Assembly: GCF_900111595.1 (NCBI RefSeq)
Contig: NZ_FOHN01000027.1
Span: 1-40,497 of the forward strand
Length of the DNA: 40,497 nucleotides
DNA from: [Clostridium] polysaccharolyticum
GTDB lineage: Bacteria > Bacillota > Clostridia > Lachnospirales > Lachnospiraceae
Reading direction: 5' to 3'
Below, one piece after another: positions 11,478-21,201 of the stretch. The notes beneath the pieces were generated by a model. The model ran no database searches and was not told the origin of the DNA. It was given only the letters and a program-made list of their open reading frames with translations. A program made the position numbers and the translations under genes. Numbering within the stretch: position 1 is the stretch's first letter; each line of letters opens with the position of its first letter.

Positions 11478-11813
11478 TTGAAATTGTCAGAATCATTAAA
11501 AAAAAATGCAGACTTTCAAAAGGTATATAAAACTGGAAAGTCTTATGCTAATAAGTACTTAGTGATGTATATAATTAATAATGGTTTAAAAGGTAATAGA
11601 ATAGGAATATCCGTTAGTAAAAAAGTTGGTAATAGTGTTGTAAGGCACAGAGTTACAAGATTGATAAGAGAAAGTTATCGGTTAAATAAACAACATTTGA
11701 AAACCGGATTTGATATAGTAGTTATTGCAAGAAATTCTGCAAATGGAAAAGGATATAATGAAATCAGCGGTGCGTTTATGCACTTAAGCAGTCTTCATAA
11801 AATTAAAATGTAA
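11478..11813 (+). CDS. rnpA: Ribonuclease P protein component
   Basis: The 111-aa basic protein is the partner of the RNase P RNA in tRNA 5' maturation. The RNR-type block appears as GNRIGISVSKKVGNSVVRHRVTRLIRES (given here only by its ends: GNRIGISVSKK and RVTRLIRES, residues about 40-67). The start is a TTG. Two are possible, 11478 and 11484. The ribosome site GGAG (11471-11474) is 3 nt from the first and 9 nt from the second, but relatives commonly begin MKxSESLKKN, which favours 11478. The gene is between rpmH and yidD. Confidence 0.94.
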   Translation: MKLSESLKKNADFQKVYKTGKSYANKYLVMYIINNGLKGNRIGISVSKKVGNSVVRHRVTRLIRESYRLNKQHLKTGFDIVVIARNSANGKGYNEISGAFMHLSSLHKIKM

Positions 11814-11828
11814 AGAGCTGATGAAGAT

Positions 11829-12047
11829 ATGGTTTTGAAAAAAATAATTATACTGATGATAAAGTTTTACCGAAAATATATATCTCCGATGAAACGTGGA
11901 AGCTGTTGCAGATTCATACCTACATGTTCCCAGTATGCGCTTCAGGCAGTTGAAAAATATGGTGCTATAAAAGGCAGCTATTTAGCAATAAGAAGAATAC
12001 TAAGATGTAATCCGTTTCACTGGGGAGGGTTTGATCCCTTGCCGTAG
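11829..12047 (+). CDS. yidD: Membrane protein insertion efficiency factor YidD
   Basis: The 72-aa small membrane-associated protein helps the YidC/Sec insertion route. The family core is complete: [31 protein letters not shown] and [18 protein letters not shown], with the conserved cysteines. It is located between rnpA and yidC as usual. The ribosome site is weak (GCTGATGAAG), so translation may be coupled to rnpA. Confidence 0.93.
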   Translation: MVLKKIIILMIKFYRKYISPMKRGSCCRFIPTCSQYALQAVEKYGAIKGSYLAIRRILRCNPFHWGGFDPLP

Positions 12048-12103
12048 AGGGAAAAACATTTTAAGTATAAATAATTTATTCGTAGCTTAAAGGAGGATAA
12101 ACA

Positions 12104-13360
12104 TTGGTCAAGTTATTCCTAACACAAGATCAAGGCAAGATTATAGGACCATTTGCTATTCTGTTGGGTTTTGTAATAAATGCATTATATAAGTTTTTAG
12201 AATTATTTCATATACAAAGTTCTGCATGGACAATTGTATTAATGACATTTATTGTAAATGGTCTTATGATTCCGTTAACAATGAAACAGCAGAAAAGCTC
12301 AAAGCTTCAATCACGTATGGCCCCTGAACTGAATGCAATTCAGAAAAAGTATAAGGGCAAACAGGATCAGCAGTCGATGTTAGCACAACAGGCTGAGACA
12401 AGAGCAGTATATGAAAAGTATGGCACAAATATGATGAGTGGGTGTCTGCCTTTACTTATAACAATGCCAATACTTTTTGCTTTATACAGGGTTATTTATA
12501 ATATACCTGCATATGTAGATAGTGTAAATTCACTATATAAGGAAGTAGCTGTTTTAATTCAAGGTTCTAATGGATATGTAGATGTTTTACAGGATTACTT
12601 AAAGCATGTACAGTTGTCTACAAAAAGCTGGGGAAATATAGCACAGGCACTTTCTGCATCAAATGAAAATTCTGTTAATTATATCATTGATATATTAGCA
12701 AAACTTAATCCTGACCAGTGGACAAGTCTTGCAAAGGATTTTCCAGATATAACTTCACAGATTAATAGTCATTATGTGAGTATACAGCATGTAAATAGTT
12801 TCTTAGGAATGGATATTACTTCAACACCATCCTTACGTTCTATTTCTGTAATTATTCCGATTTTGGCAGTTGTAACACAGATGATAAGTACTAAGCTTAT
12901 GACTGTAAATAATTCTATTGATTCTGATAATCCAGCTGCAGCTACCATGAAATCAATGAATGTAACAATGCCTATTGTTTCTGGTATTATGGGATTATTC
13001 CTTCCAATAGGTGTTGGTTTGTACTGGGTTGCAGGTTCTGTATTCAGAATTATTCAGCAGTTTTTCTTTAATAAGTATTTTGAAAAGCTGGATATTGATG
13101 AGTTAATTGAAAAAAACAGGGAAAAGGCACAGAGAAAGAGGGAACGTAGGGGGATAAGTTCCGAACAGGCTTTACAGCAGTATGCAAACCAGAAGCCAGC
13201 TAAAGTAAATACAGCTAGAGATTTTGCGGATGCTGTAAAGACAAGTAATAAAAAAATAAGCAGCTCAAACGAGGTTAAGGATTATAAAAAGGGTAGTGTA
13301 ACTTATGATCCAAATAGTATTAGTTCGATTGCAAATATGCTAGGTGGTAAAAAGGAATAG
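12104..13360 (+). CDS. yidC: Membrane protein insertase YidC/Oxa1
   Basis: The 418-aa polytopic protein inserts membrane proteins. It starts with TTG at 12104 behind AGGAGG (about 12090-12096). Membrane segments lie near residues 14-33, 41-58, 111-133, 245-265 and 285-312. The GCLPLLITMPILFALYR segment is the family's second core helix. It is longer than Bacillus SpoIIIJ because of an external loop of roughly 100 residues between the second and third core helices, and it has a basic C-terminal tail (KNREKAQRKRERRG) able to touch ribosomes. There is no lipobox, unlike many Gram-positive homologues. The groove arginine of SpoIIIJ (Arg73) aligns with Asn52 here. Confidence 0.93.
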   Translation: MVKLFLTQDQGKIIGPFAILLGFVINALYKFLELFHIQSSAWTIVLMTFIVNGLMIPLTMKQQKSSKLQSRMAPELNAIQKKYKGKQDQQSMLAQQAETRAVYEKYGTNMMSGCLPLLITMPILFALYRVIYNIPAYVDSVNSLYKEVAVLIQGSNGYVDVLQDYLKHVQLSTKSWGNIAQALSASNENSVNYIIDILAKLNPDQWTSLAKDFPDITSQINSHYVSIQHVNSFLGMDITSTPSLRSISVIIPILAVVTQMISTKLMTVNNSIDSDNPAAATMKSMNVTMPIVSGIMGLFLPIGVGLYWVAGSVFRIIQQFFFNKYFEKLDIDELIEKNREKAQRKRERRGISSEQALQQYANQKPAKVNTARDFADAVKTSNKKISSSNEVKDYKKGSVTYDPNSISSIANMLGGKKE

Positions 13361-13377
13361 AGCAAGGGGGATTTCAA

Positions 13378-14193
13378 ATGGATTGGGTTGAATTTACAGG
13401 TAAAAATGTCGACGATGCTTTGACTGAAGCACTTATTGCAATGGAAGCAACAAGTGACAAGGTTGACTGGGAAGTTATTGAAAAGGAAAGTAAAGGTGTA
13501 CTTGGGTTATTTAGCAGGCCTGCAAGAATACGTGTTAAAATGAAGCAGGAAGAAAAGGCTGAGGTGGCTGCAGAAAAACCTCAAGTTAAAGAAGAGATAA
13601 ATGTGGCATCTGCAGTTTTTGATTTCAATGCTGATGGTGCAAGTATTATAGAGGCTGCAAAGGCGTTTTTAACAAAAGTTTTAAGTGAAATGCATATTAG
13701 TGCGGAAATTAAAGTGGAACTTAAAGATGGAAATCAATTAGATATTGATATTGTTGGAGAAGATATGGGTGTCTTAATAGGAAAAAGAGGGCAAACTTTA
13801 GATTCTTTGCAGTACTTAACTAGTCTAGTTGTAAATAAAGAAAGTTCAGTTTATGTAAAGGTTAAATTAGACACTGAAAATTATAGAGAACGCAGAAAAG
13901 AGACTCTTGAAAATCTGGCAAAGAATATTGCATATAAGGTGAAAAGAAGTAAGCATTCTGTTTCTTTGGAACCAATGAATCCGTATGAAAGAAGAATTAT
14001 TCATTCTGCGTTACAGTATGATAAATTTGTAGATACTCATAGCGAAGGGGAAGAACCTTACCGAAGAGTTGTTGTTACATTAAAGAACAATAATCGAGAT
14101 CATAATAGACACTATAACCGGAATTATCATAATAATAGTAACTCAGGATATAAGAAAAATTATAAACCTGAACATAAAAACAGTAACATCTAG
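13378..14193 (+). CDS. jag: RNA-binding protein Jag/KhpB (EloR)
   Basis: The 271-aa protein has three domains: Jag-N (residues 1-55, with the conserved KGVLGLFSRPARIRV), a KH domain with GKRGQTLDSLQYL (about 135-150) and an R3H domain (YRERRKETL, then PMNPYERRIIHSALQ). In other Firmicutes KhpB binds RNA and affects cell elongation and division. The last 35 residues are rich in Asn, His, Tyr and Lys and look disordered. The gene sits 17 nt after yidC, as is standard. Confidence 0.94.
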   Translation: MDWVEFTGKNVDDALTEALIAMEATSDKVDWEVIEKESKGVLGLFSRPARIRVKMKQEEKAEVAAEKPQVKEEINVASAVFDFNADGASIIEAAKAFLTKVLSEMHISAEIKVELKDGNQLDIDIVGEDMGVLIGKRGQTLDSLQYLTSLVVNKESSVYVKVKLDTENYRERRKETLENLAKNIAYKVKRSKHSVSLEPMNPYERRIIHSALQYDKFVDTHSEGEEPYRRVVVTLKNNNRDHNRHYNRNYHNNSNSGYKKNYKPEHKNSNI

Positions 14194-14218
14194 TTATAAA
14201 CGCAGGGCCAGAATAAAA

Positions 14219-14264
14219 GCGAAAGTATTATGGAGTAGTGACTCTGTTATGCTTTCGTTTTTTT
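14219..14264 (+). terminator. Rho-independent terminator after jag
   Basis: Stem GCGAAAGTAT (14219-14228) with ATGCTTTCGT (14249-14258, G-U allowed), an inner GAG/CTC pairing, then a T-run. It closes the rpmH-jag block. Confidence 0.8.
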
Positions 14265-14325
14265 CTTTTTGCTAATAGGATATTAACAGAAAGATGGTTT
14301 ATGTTACAAGATAGAAAGGATTCGT

Positions 14326-15702
14326 ATGAAAACAGAAACAATTGCAGCAATTGCAACGGCAGTAAGCAATGGAGGTATTTCAATTATTCGAGTTAGTGGC
14401 AGCGAGGCACTAGACGTTGTAGATAAAATATATATAACTAAGGGAGGAAATAGAAGAATCAAAGAGTATGATTCGCATACAATTCACTTAGGAAATATCG
14501 AAGACCAGGGCATGTTAATTGATGAAGTACTAGTTAGTGTTTTTAAGGGACCAAACAGCTATACGGCAGAAGATGTTGTAGAAATTAATTGCCATGGCGG
14601 TGTTTTGGTAACAAAGAAAATCTTGGAGTTATGTTTAAAAAATGGAGCAAGATCAGCAGAACCTGGTGAATTTACAAAAAGAGCTTTTTTAAATGGCAGG
14701 ATTGATCTTAGCCAGGCAGAAGCAGTTATGGATTTGATTAATGCAAAAAGTGATTATGCTTTAAAAAGTTCAGTAAACCAGTTAAAAGGAAATATTCATG
14801 ATAAGGTTGTAAGCATACGTAAACAGCTGATTTTAGATGTAGCATTTATAGAGGCAGTATTGGATGATCCTGAACATTATGAGTTTGGGAGTTATCAAGA
14901 TGAGTTAAAATCAAGATTGATCGATCAAGTAAAGGAACTGAATAAGTTACTGAATACAGCGGATAACGGAAGATTTGTCAGAGAAGGAATTCAGACTGTG
15001 ATTGTGGGGAAACCCAATGCAGGGAAATCATCATTATTAAATTTATTAGTAGGCTCAGAAAAGGCAATAGTAACAAATATAGAAGGAACAACTAGGGATA
15101 TTATTGAGGAATCAATTCAAATAGATGGTGTATGTCTAAATATCATTGATACAGCGGGTATTAGGGATACGGAGAATGTAGTAGAGAAAATAGGTGTTGA
15201 AAAGGCAATAGAGTACATTGATAGGGCTGATCTTGTTCTTTATGTAATGGATGGTTCTAGAGAATTAAATGAAAATGATCGATCCATTATGGAAAAGATC
15301 AAGAATAAAAATGCTATTATTTTATTAAATAAAACAGATCTTACTCAGGTTGTAAAAGAGAGTGAAGTAAGACAATTGATCAATAAGCCAGTATTTGCAA
15401 TTTCTGCTAAGTGTGAAGAAGGTTTAGAGGAAGTAAGAAAATGCATAAAAGAAATGTTTTTCCAAGGAGATTTAAGTTTCAATGATCAGGTTTATATAAC
15501 AAATGCAAGACATAAGGAAGCATTATCAGATGCGGTTAAGAGTTTAAATCAAGTACTTCAGTCTATAGAAGATGGAATGCCTGAAGATTTCTTAAGCATT
15601 GATCTTATGAGTGCATATGAAAAATTAGGAGAAATTATTGGGGAATCAGTTGGTGAAGATTTGATTAATACAATATTTAAAGAGTTTTGTATGGGAAAAT
15701 AA
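14326..15702 (+). CDS. mnmE: tRNA modification GTPase MnmE
   Basis: The 458-aa protein works with MnmG to place carboxymethylaminomethyl on U34 of certain tRNAs. The N-terminal folate-binding domain ([22 protein letters not shown]) is followed by a helical domain interrupted by a G domain: G1 GKPNAGKSS (228-236), G3 DTAGIRDT, G4 NKTD. The C terminus FCMGK keeps the essential cysteine of the C(I/L/V/M)GK end. The start ATG at 14326 has AAAGGA upstream. It is followed 22 nt later by mnmG. Confidence 0.96.
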   Translation: MKTETIAAIATAVSNGGISIIRVSGSEALDVVDKIYITKGGNRRIKEYDSHTIHLGNIEDQGMLIDEVLVSVFKGPNSYTAEDVVEINCHGGVLVTKKILELCLKNGARSAEPGEFTKRAFLNGRIDLSQAEAVMDLINAKSDYALKSSVNQLKGNIHDKVVSIRKQLILDVAFIEAVLDDPEHYEFGSYQDELKSRLIDQVKELNKLLNTADNGRFVREGIQTVIVGKPNAGKSSLLNLLVGSEKAIVTNIEGTTRDIIEESIQIDGVCLNIIDTAGIRDTENVVEKIGVEKAIEYIDRADLVLYVMDGSRELNENDRSIMEKIKNKNAIILLNKTDLTQVVKESEVRQLINKPVFAISAKCEEGLEEVRKCIKEMFFQGDLSFNDQVYITNARHKEALSDAVKSLNQVLQSIEDGMPEDFLSIDLMSAYEKLGEIIGESVGEDLINTIFKEFCMGK

Positions 15703-15724
15703 TAGTAAAAAGGAGACGAAAGAG

Positions 15725-17608
15725 ATGTCGTATGAGTATGAAAGTTACGATGTAGTAGTTGTTGGGGCAGGACATGCCGGGTGTGAAGCAGCACTCGCCT
15801 GTGCAAGACTTGGACTTAATACAATAGTTTTTACTGTAAGTGTCGATAGTATAGCACTAATGCCTTGTAATCCAAATGTAGGGGGAAGTTCAAAAGGTCA
15901 TTTAGTAAAGGAAATTGACGCCTTAGGTGGCGAAATGGGAAAGAATATAGATAAGACATATATTCAGTCAAAAATGCTTAATAAATCAAAGGGTCCTGCA
16001 GTTCATTCACTACGTGCACAGGCTGATAAACAGGATTATACAAGAGAAATGCGTCAAGTACTTGAAAATACTGAAAATTTGACAGTTCGGCAAGGAGAAG
16101 TATGTAAGCTTTTAGTTGAAAACAAACAAATAGCAGGTGTGGAGCTGTTTTCAGGGGCTATATATAGATGTAGAGCAGCTATATTATGTACTGGTGTATA
16201 TTTAAAGGCTAGATGTGTATACGGAGATGTAAGTAACTATACAGGACCAAATGGATTGTCAGCAGCAAATCATTTATCAGATTCACTTCGTGATCTTGGA
16301 ATTGAATTATATCGCTTTAAAACAGGTACTCCAGCTCGAATTGATCGAAGATCAATTGATTTTAGTGTTATGGAAGAGCAAAAGGGAGATAAAGAAGTTG
16401 TGCCATTTTCCTTTACCAATACACCAGAAGATATTAAAAAGGATCAAATATCTTGTTGGTTGACTTATACAAATGAAAAAACCCATGAGATTATTATGAA
16501 TAATCTTGATCGATCACCATTATATTCAGGAAATATACAAGGAACTGGTCCACGTTATTGTCCTTCCATAGAGGATAAGGTAGTGCGTTTTGCCGACAAA
16601 AATAGACATCAGGTATTTATTGAACCTGAGGGCAATTATACAAATGAAATGTATATTGGAGGAATGTCTTCATCTTTGCCAGAGGATGTACAGTACCAGA
16701 TGTATCGATCAGTAAAAGGATTAGAAAACGCTAAAATTGTTAGAAATGCATATGCAATTGAATATGATTGTATAAATCCTATGCAGTTAAAGCCAACACT
16801 TGAGTTTAAAAAGATCAGTGGTTTGTTTAGTGGTGGGCAGTTTAATGGCAGCTCAGGTTATGAGGAAGCGGCAGCTCAAGGTTTAATTGCTGGAATTAAT
16901 GCAAGTCTTAAGCTGCTAGGAAGAGATCAGTTAATTCTTGATCGATCCGAAGCATACATTGGAGTTTTGATCGATGACCTTGTTACTAAGGAAACACATG
17001 AGCCATACCGTATGATGACTTCCAGAGCAGAGTATCGTTTGATTTTAAGACAGGACAATGCTGACATGAGATTAACTGAAATAGGGTATCAGATTGGCTT
17101 GATCGATCAAGCAAGGTATGATCATTTGCAAGAAAAAAAGAGAATGATTCAGGAGGAAATGGAACGTTTAAAAAATACAACAGTTGGTTCTTCGGAAACG
17201 GTTAATGCAGAATTAGAAAAGCACAACAGTACTCCTTTAAACTCAGGTACTACTTTGGCTGAACTAATTAAAAGACCAGAACTTGATTATGAAAGTATTA
17301 AGAATATAGATAAAAAGAGAGAAAATTTACCTAAAGAAGTTACCGATCAAGTAACAATAAATATTAAGTACGAGGGTTATATTAAAAGACAGCTTAGACA
17401 GGTTGAACAGTATAAAAAACTTGAGAATAAGAGATTACCTGAGGACATTGATTATAATAAGGTAAATAGTCTAAGAATTGAAGCAAAACAAAAACTATCA
17501 CAGATAAGACCAGTTTCTGTTGGACAGGCATCTAGAATATCAGGGGTTTCGCCAGCAGACATCTCAGTTTTACTGGTTTATTTAGAGCAGTATAGGAGAA
17601 AAAAGTAG
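15725..17608 (+). CDS. mnmG: tRNA U34 modification enzyme MnmG (GidA)
   Basis: The 627-aa flavoprotein is the partner of MnmE. The FAD-binding motif [14 protein letters not shown] is at residues 13-26. Family blocks include [32 protein letters not shown] and MTSRAEYRL. The C-terminal [14 protein letters not shown] segment is the MnmE-binding helical domain. The length is normal. The operon order mnmE-mnmG-rsmG is conserved. Confidence 0.96.
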   Translation: MSYEYESYDVVVVGAGHAGCEAALACARLGLNTIVFTVSVDSIALMPCNPNVGGSSKGHLVKEIDALGGEMGKNIDKTYIQSKMLNKSKGPAVHSLRAQADKQDYTREMRQVLENTENLTVRQGEVCKLLVENKQIAGVELFSGAIYRCRAAILCTGVYLKARCVYGDVSNYTGPNGLSAANHLSDSLRDLGIELYRFKTGTPARIDRRSIDFSVMEEQKGDKEVVPFSFTNTPEDIKKDQISCWLTYTNEKTHEIIMNNLDRSPLYSGNIQGTGPRYCPSIEDKVVRFADKNRHQVFIEPEGNYTNEMYIGGMSSSLPEDVQYQMYRSVKGLENAKIVRNAYAIEYDCINPMQLKPTLEFKKISGLFSGGQFNGSSGYEEAAAQGLIAGINASLKLLGRDQLILDRSEAYIGVLIDDLVTKETHEPYRMMTSRAEYRLILRQDNADMRLTEIGYQIGLIDQARYDHLQEKKRMIQEEMERLKNTTVGSSETVNAELEKHNSTPLNSGTTLAELIKRPELDYESIKNIDKKRENLPKEVTDQVTINIKYEGYIKRQLRQVEQYKKLENKRLPEDIDYNKVNSLRIEAKQKLSQIRPVSVGQASRISGVSPADISVLLVYLEQYRRKK

Positions 17609-17617
17609 AGAGGAAAA

Positions 17618-18331
17618 ATGATGGATTTATCATATTTAAAAGAGCTTTTAGAACAGATTCAGGTTGATTTGAGTCAAAAGCAATTTGAGCAGTTTATCCA
17701 GTATTATGAAATGCTGATAAAAAAAAATGAAGTAATGAATTTGACTGCTATAACAGAATGGAAAGAAGTTATTTTGAAACACTTCGTAGATAGTTTATCA
17801 TTAAAGCAGTTTTATAATTTAACAGATCAAAGAGTTGCTGATCTTGGAACTGGTGCAGGATTTCCAGGAATTCCTCTTAAGATTGCATTTCCGGATTTAG
17901 AAATAGTATTAATTGATTCCTTAAATAAAAGAGTGAAGTTTTTAAATGAAGTAATTGAAGCTTTGTGTCTGGAAAAGATCACAGCAATTCATGGAAGGGC
18001 AGAAGATATCGGACGCAGCGTAGAGTATCGTGAGAGTTTTGACCTTTGTGTGTCAAGGGCAGTTGCTAATTTATCTACATTAAGTGAATATTGTCTTCCT
18101 CTAGTAAAGGTGGGGGGAATGTTTATTGCTTATAAAGCTGGTAATTTGAAAGAAGAGTTAGAGAGAGGAAAAAATGCATTTTTTAAGCTTGGTGGAAAGT
18201 TAAATAAAGTTCAGGCATTTGAACTTCCAGAAACAGATATTCATAGAAACTTTGTATTTATTGAGAAAAAAAATAAAATGTCAAAGGCATATCCAAGAAC
18301 GGCAGGAAAACCTGCAAAGGAACCGCTATAA
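17618..18331 (+). CDS. rsmG: 16S rRNA (guanine-527-N7) methyltransferase RsmG
   Basis: The 237-aa SAM-dependent methyltransferase has the SAM-binding motif VADLGTGAGFPGIPL at about residues 73-87, the LIDSLNKRVKFL strand and the typical end YPRTAGKPAKEPL. Two adjacent ATGs (17618, 17621) are possible starts. GAGAGG is 4 nt and 7 nt away respectively, so the second may be the one used. It lies 10 nt after mnmG. Confidence 0.95.
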   Translation: MMDLSYLKELLEQIQVDLSQKQFEQFIQYYEMLIKKNEVMNLTAITEWKEVILKHFVDSLSLKQFYNLTDQRVADLGTGAGFPGIPLKIAFPDLEIVLIDSLNKRVKFLNEVIEALCLEKITAIHGRAEDIGRSVEYRESFDLCVSRAVANLSTLSEYCLPLVKVGGMFIAYKAGNLKEELERGKNAFFKLGGKLNKVQAFELPETDIHRNFVFIEKKNKMSKAYPRTAGKPAKEPL

Positions 18332-18360
18332 AAAAAGCTAACTTTTTAGTTAGCTTTTTT
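18331..18360. terminator. Bidirectional terminator between rsmG and the convergent hydrolase gene
   Basis: A 12-bp A/T-flanked stem AAAAAAGCTAAC with GTTAGCTTTTTT. The tracts give a U-run in both directions, suiting the convergent gene ends. Confidence 0.85.
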
Positions 18361-18369
18361 TATGCTTCA

Positions 18370-19332
18370 TTAGAAGTATATAGAATCAATAAATGCTTCA
18401 GGATTTTCTAGTTGTGGAAGATGTTTAGTGTTAGATATAGTATTGATTTCAATACTATTATTTAACTCATAGTAGCAATTTTTAATAGATTCACAGTTTG
18501 GAAGAGCATCTCCTAAAATAATATGAATGTCATGATTTAATTGTTTTAGGGCACGTGATATATTTATATTTACGAATTTGGATGTTATGCTTGACATTAA
18601 GAACTTAGCAGAATAGCCATTAAGATGGGAAGCTTCCATATAAGCCTCAATATCATGTTTTGCAATATATCTTGTATCACAATAGTATAAATCTGCAAAC
18701 CTCTGTTTTGTGCCAAGAAAAGAGTGTTTCATATTATATAGTGCAGAACCGATAACTGGTATTTCAATAAGTTTTTTAATTAGTTTATTCCATTTTCCAG
18801 GGTATTTGCTAAGTTCCTGAAGACTACAAGGATTTACAAGAGTTAATTTTTGTATTTGCTGGGGTTCTATATAGCAAGCCATCACAGTAGCGGAACAGCT
18901 GAGTCCTGTTGCAATGACATGAGTGCTGCGTTTAATGACGTTTTTAATAAAGTCAGTTATTAATTGGACATATAGATAATTAGTATAGGTTATCTTAGGC
19001 TTGTCTGAGTGGCCACATCCAATAAGATCAATTGTATATACAGTATGTTCCTTTGCTAGTTTATTTACTACTCGTTTCCACTCATAACTTGAACTTTCAC
19101 ATGTTAAATCATGAATTAGTAGTATTGGAGAGCCAGAGCCGTGAACTGTATAATATATATTACCAAATTTCCAGTTATAATAATTGCTATTACTAGAATA
19201 TAGTCTTTCCTTGGAAGTAGCTTTGACCTGTAAAAATTTATTTATTAAATATAGACCAGATGTTGTAATAATTACTGTTTTTAAAATTGTTGATAATGTT
19301 TTTTTACTATTCAATTCTATACTCCTTTCCAA
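18370..19332 (-). CDS. Membrane-anchored alpha/beta hydrolase
   Basis: The 320-aa protein has a hydrophobic N-terminal anchor (about residues 13-33) and then an alpha/beta-hydrolase fold. The nucleophile elbow is ATGLSCSA with Ser145. A likely acid is in IILGDALP (about residue 270), and the histidine is in NTKHLPQLENP near the C terminus, so the triad looks complete. The IDLIGCGHSDKP loop is family-typical. Substrate is unknown; esterase or lipase-like action at the membrane is possible. It is one of only two genes on the right arm transcribed against the replication fork. A minus-strand -10 TATAAT is at 19357-19352 with a poor -35. Confidence 0.8.
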   Translation of the reverse strand: MERSIELNSKKTLSTILKTVIITTSGLYLINKFLQVKATSKERLYSSNSNYYNWKFGNIYYTVHGSGSPILLIHDLTCESSSYEWKRVVNKLAKEHTVYTIDLIGCGHSDKPKITYTNYLYVQLITDFIKNVIKRSTHVIATGLSCSATVMACYIEPQQIQKLTLVNPCSLQELSKYPGKWNKLIKKLIEIPVIGSALYNMKHSFLGTKQRFADLYYCDTRYIAKHDIEAYMEASHLNGYSAKFLMSSITSKFVNINISRALKQLNHDIHIILGDALPNCESIKNCYYELNNSIEINTISNTKHLPQLENPEAFIDSIYF

Positions 19333-19458
19333 ATTGAGATGCCTTATTCTTATTATATGTTAAAATATTAAGTGATACAATTAGATTTTCGATAATTTAG
19401 TTAAATTCTTTGGAAAATGTTAGTTACTATTTTATTTTACTTTACCAATATTTTAGTA

Positions 19459-19464
19459 TATAAT
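19459..19464 (+). promoter_or_regulatory. -10 element of the DegS-like kinase operon
   Basis: TATAAT, with a weak -35 TTTACT at 19436-19441 (17-bp spacer). The predicted start is about 22 nt before the gene. Confidence 0.5.
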
Positions 19465-19492
19465 GTTTTTATATTAAATTTTGGGGGCACAT

Positions 19493-20473
19493 ATGAAAGA
19501 AATTTGTGATATATCCGAGAAAATTGCTGGTTTTAGGAATTTGCTAATCAGGTATAGCAAGAGGTATGAAGAAAAAAAAAATAAAATTAGCGTACATATT
19601 AAAAAATTGGAACATTACTTAGAAAGTAGTGATAATGTAAGAGATGTTCAAGTTTTAATAGATACTGTGCAACTGTTGAAGCAACAGGAAAAAGAGGATA
19701 AGCAAGTAATAGATGTTGTGAAGAATATTATAGAATATGTTGATTCTTTGTTAGAAATAGATATTATTCGTAAGACAGATAAGGAAGAAAAGGAATCAAA
19801 TATTATTATATTAGAGGCACAAGAGCAGGTTAGAGGAGCAATTGCAAGGGAGTTACACGATTCCACAGTGCAAAATCTAACAGCAATATCTTATAAGGTA
19901 GAACTTTGTTCTAAGCTTTTAGATAAGGATATCACGAGAGTTCGATTAGAGTTACAAGTAATACTGGCTTCTTTAAAAAAAATAGTGGATGAAGTTAGAA
20001 ATACCATATATAATTTACGACCTACATTGACACAGGAGGCACAGCTTGAAGTTTATTTAAGTAAGTACTTAAAAAGTATGAAAATTAAATATCCACATAT
20101 AAATTTTGTATTAGAAGTGGAAGGCAGCTTTCAGAATGTTAGGACTATTTATTGTTTAACATTATTAAGAATTGTACAGGAAGCATGCCAGAATGCAGTA
20201 AAGCATTCTGAAGCAAATTTAATTTGTGTCACTGCCAGGTGTATGAAAAAAAAGGTGTATATAAGTGTAAAAGATAATGGTATTGGTTTTGACTTGAATG
20301 GTAGACAGCGAAATCTGCAAGGTGAACATTTTGGTTTATCAATTATGAAAGAGAGAGCTCAGCTTTTACATGCTAATTTTATAATACAATCAAGTAAGGG
20401 TGAAGGGACAATAGTACTGGTAGAAGTGCCAGAAGTTTTTAATGGTGAGGGTGATAAAAATGGCTCAAATTAG
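19493..20473 (+). CDS. Cytoplasmic sensor histidine kinase, DegS-like
   Basis: The 326-aa protein has no membrane segment. Its N-terminal 110 residues look coiled-coil (KKLEHYLES, LKQQEKEDKQ). The HisKA_3 box ARELHDSTVQNL places the phosphorylated histidine at about residue 122. The ATP-binding domain has RIVQEACQNAVKHSEA (N box), VKDNGIGFD (G1) and HFGLSIMKERA (G2). This is the layout of B. subtilis DegS. The start is ATG 19493 with GGGGG 5 nt upstream; an in-frame TTG 4 codons earlier overlaps that ribosome site. The stop overlaps the regulator gene by 14 nt, so the pair is co-translated. The signal is unknown. Confidence 0.88.
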   Translation: MKEICDISEKIAGFRNLLIRYSKRYEEKKNKISVHIKKLEHYLESSDNVRDVQVLIDTVQLLKQQEKEDKQVIDVVKNIIEYVDSLLEIDIIRKTDKEEKESNIIILEAQEQVRGAIARELHDSTVQNLTAISYKVELCSKLLDKDITRVRLELQVILASLKKIVDEVRNTIYNLRPTLTQEAQLEVYLSKYLKSMKIKYPHINFVLEVEGSFQNVRTIYCLTLLRIVQEACQNAVKHSEANLICVTARCMKKKVYISVKDNGIGFDLNGRQRNLQGEHFGLSIMKERAQLLHANFIIQSSKGEGTIVLVEVPEVFNGEGDKNGSN

Positions 20474-21098
20474 TGTTCTGCTAGCAGATGATCATATGAT
20501 GGTGAGGGAAGGAATTCGCCAATTACTTGAGTTAGAGGACAATATATGTGTAATAGGGGAAGTGGGAAATGGAATAGAGTGTATTGATGCTATTTACAAA
20601 CTGCGTCCTGATGTCGTAATACTTGATATTAATATGCCAAAGATGGATGGGATAAGTGTGCTAAAACGCATAAAAGAAACTAATATAAAATGTAAAGTGA
20701 TTGTATTGACATTTTATAATGAACTTGCAATTATTCAGGATGCAGTACAAAATGGTGCAAATGGCTACATACTAAAAGAAGCTGACTCAGCACTGTTAAT
20801 TAAGGCAATAAACGTAGTAACAAGTGGAGAAAAGTATATTCAGCCAGCTATAGCAGCAATGTTAAGACAAAGCAAATTTATTGAAAAACAAAAAGGTGTA
20901 GAAATATTAACTAAAAGAGAGCTGGAAATAATTAAGTTGCTAGTAGGTGGTTTGTATAATAAAGAAATAGCAGATGATTTAAATATTAGCGAAAAAACAG
21001 TAAAGAATCACATTTCAAGTATTTTTAGAAAAATAAATGTATCTGACCGTACACAGGCAGCAGTATATGCAATAAAAAATAATCTGGTAGAAATATAA
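20460..21098 (+). CDS. LuxR/NarL-type response regulator, DegU-like
   Basis: The 212-aa regulator has a receiver domain (LLADDHMMVREGIRQLL; phospho-acceptor Asp56 in VVILDINMP, the same number as in DegU; Lys in ILKEAD) and a C-terminal NarL/LuxR HTH (LTKRELEIIKLLVGGLYNKEIA, then SEKTVKNHISSIFRKI; each block is in two parts). The start is ATG 20460 with GAGGGTGAT upstream, inside the kinase gene. Targets are unknown. DegU in Bacillus controls degradative enzymes and motility, so a link to the glycan locus downstream is possible but not shown. Confidence 0.9.
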   Translation: MAQISVLLADDHMMVREGIRQLLELEDNICVIGEVGNGIECIDAIYKLRPDVVILDINMPKMDGISVLKRIKETNIKCKVIVLTFYNELAIIQDAVQNGANGYILKEADSALLIKAINVVTSGEKYIQPAIAAMLRQSKFIEKQKGVEILTKRELEIIKLLVGGLYNKEIADDLNISEKTVKNHISSIFRKINVSDRTQAAVYAIKNNLVEI

Positions 21099-21100
21099 AA

Positions 21101-21116
21101 TGTTTCACGTGAAACA
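21101..21116. promoter_or_regulatory. parS site 1 (upstream of parA)
   Basis: TGTTTCACGTGAAACA, a perfect 16-bp palindrome identical to the conserved parS consensus. It lies 3 nt after the response-regulator stop and about 85 bp before parA. Confidence 0.96.
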
Positions 21117-21201
21117 TTAAGATTCTTTTGTTAAAGTATAGATATCTTAGATATTAAATGATATAATGTTGAGGTAAACAAGAATCTAGAAAGGTGATAA
21201 A

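Noticed and set aside
18552-18557. CACGTG in the hydrolase gene as a possible parS
   Set aside because: Only the six-base core matches; flanks do not fit the 16-bp palindrome.
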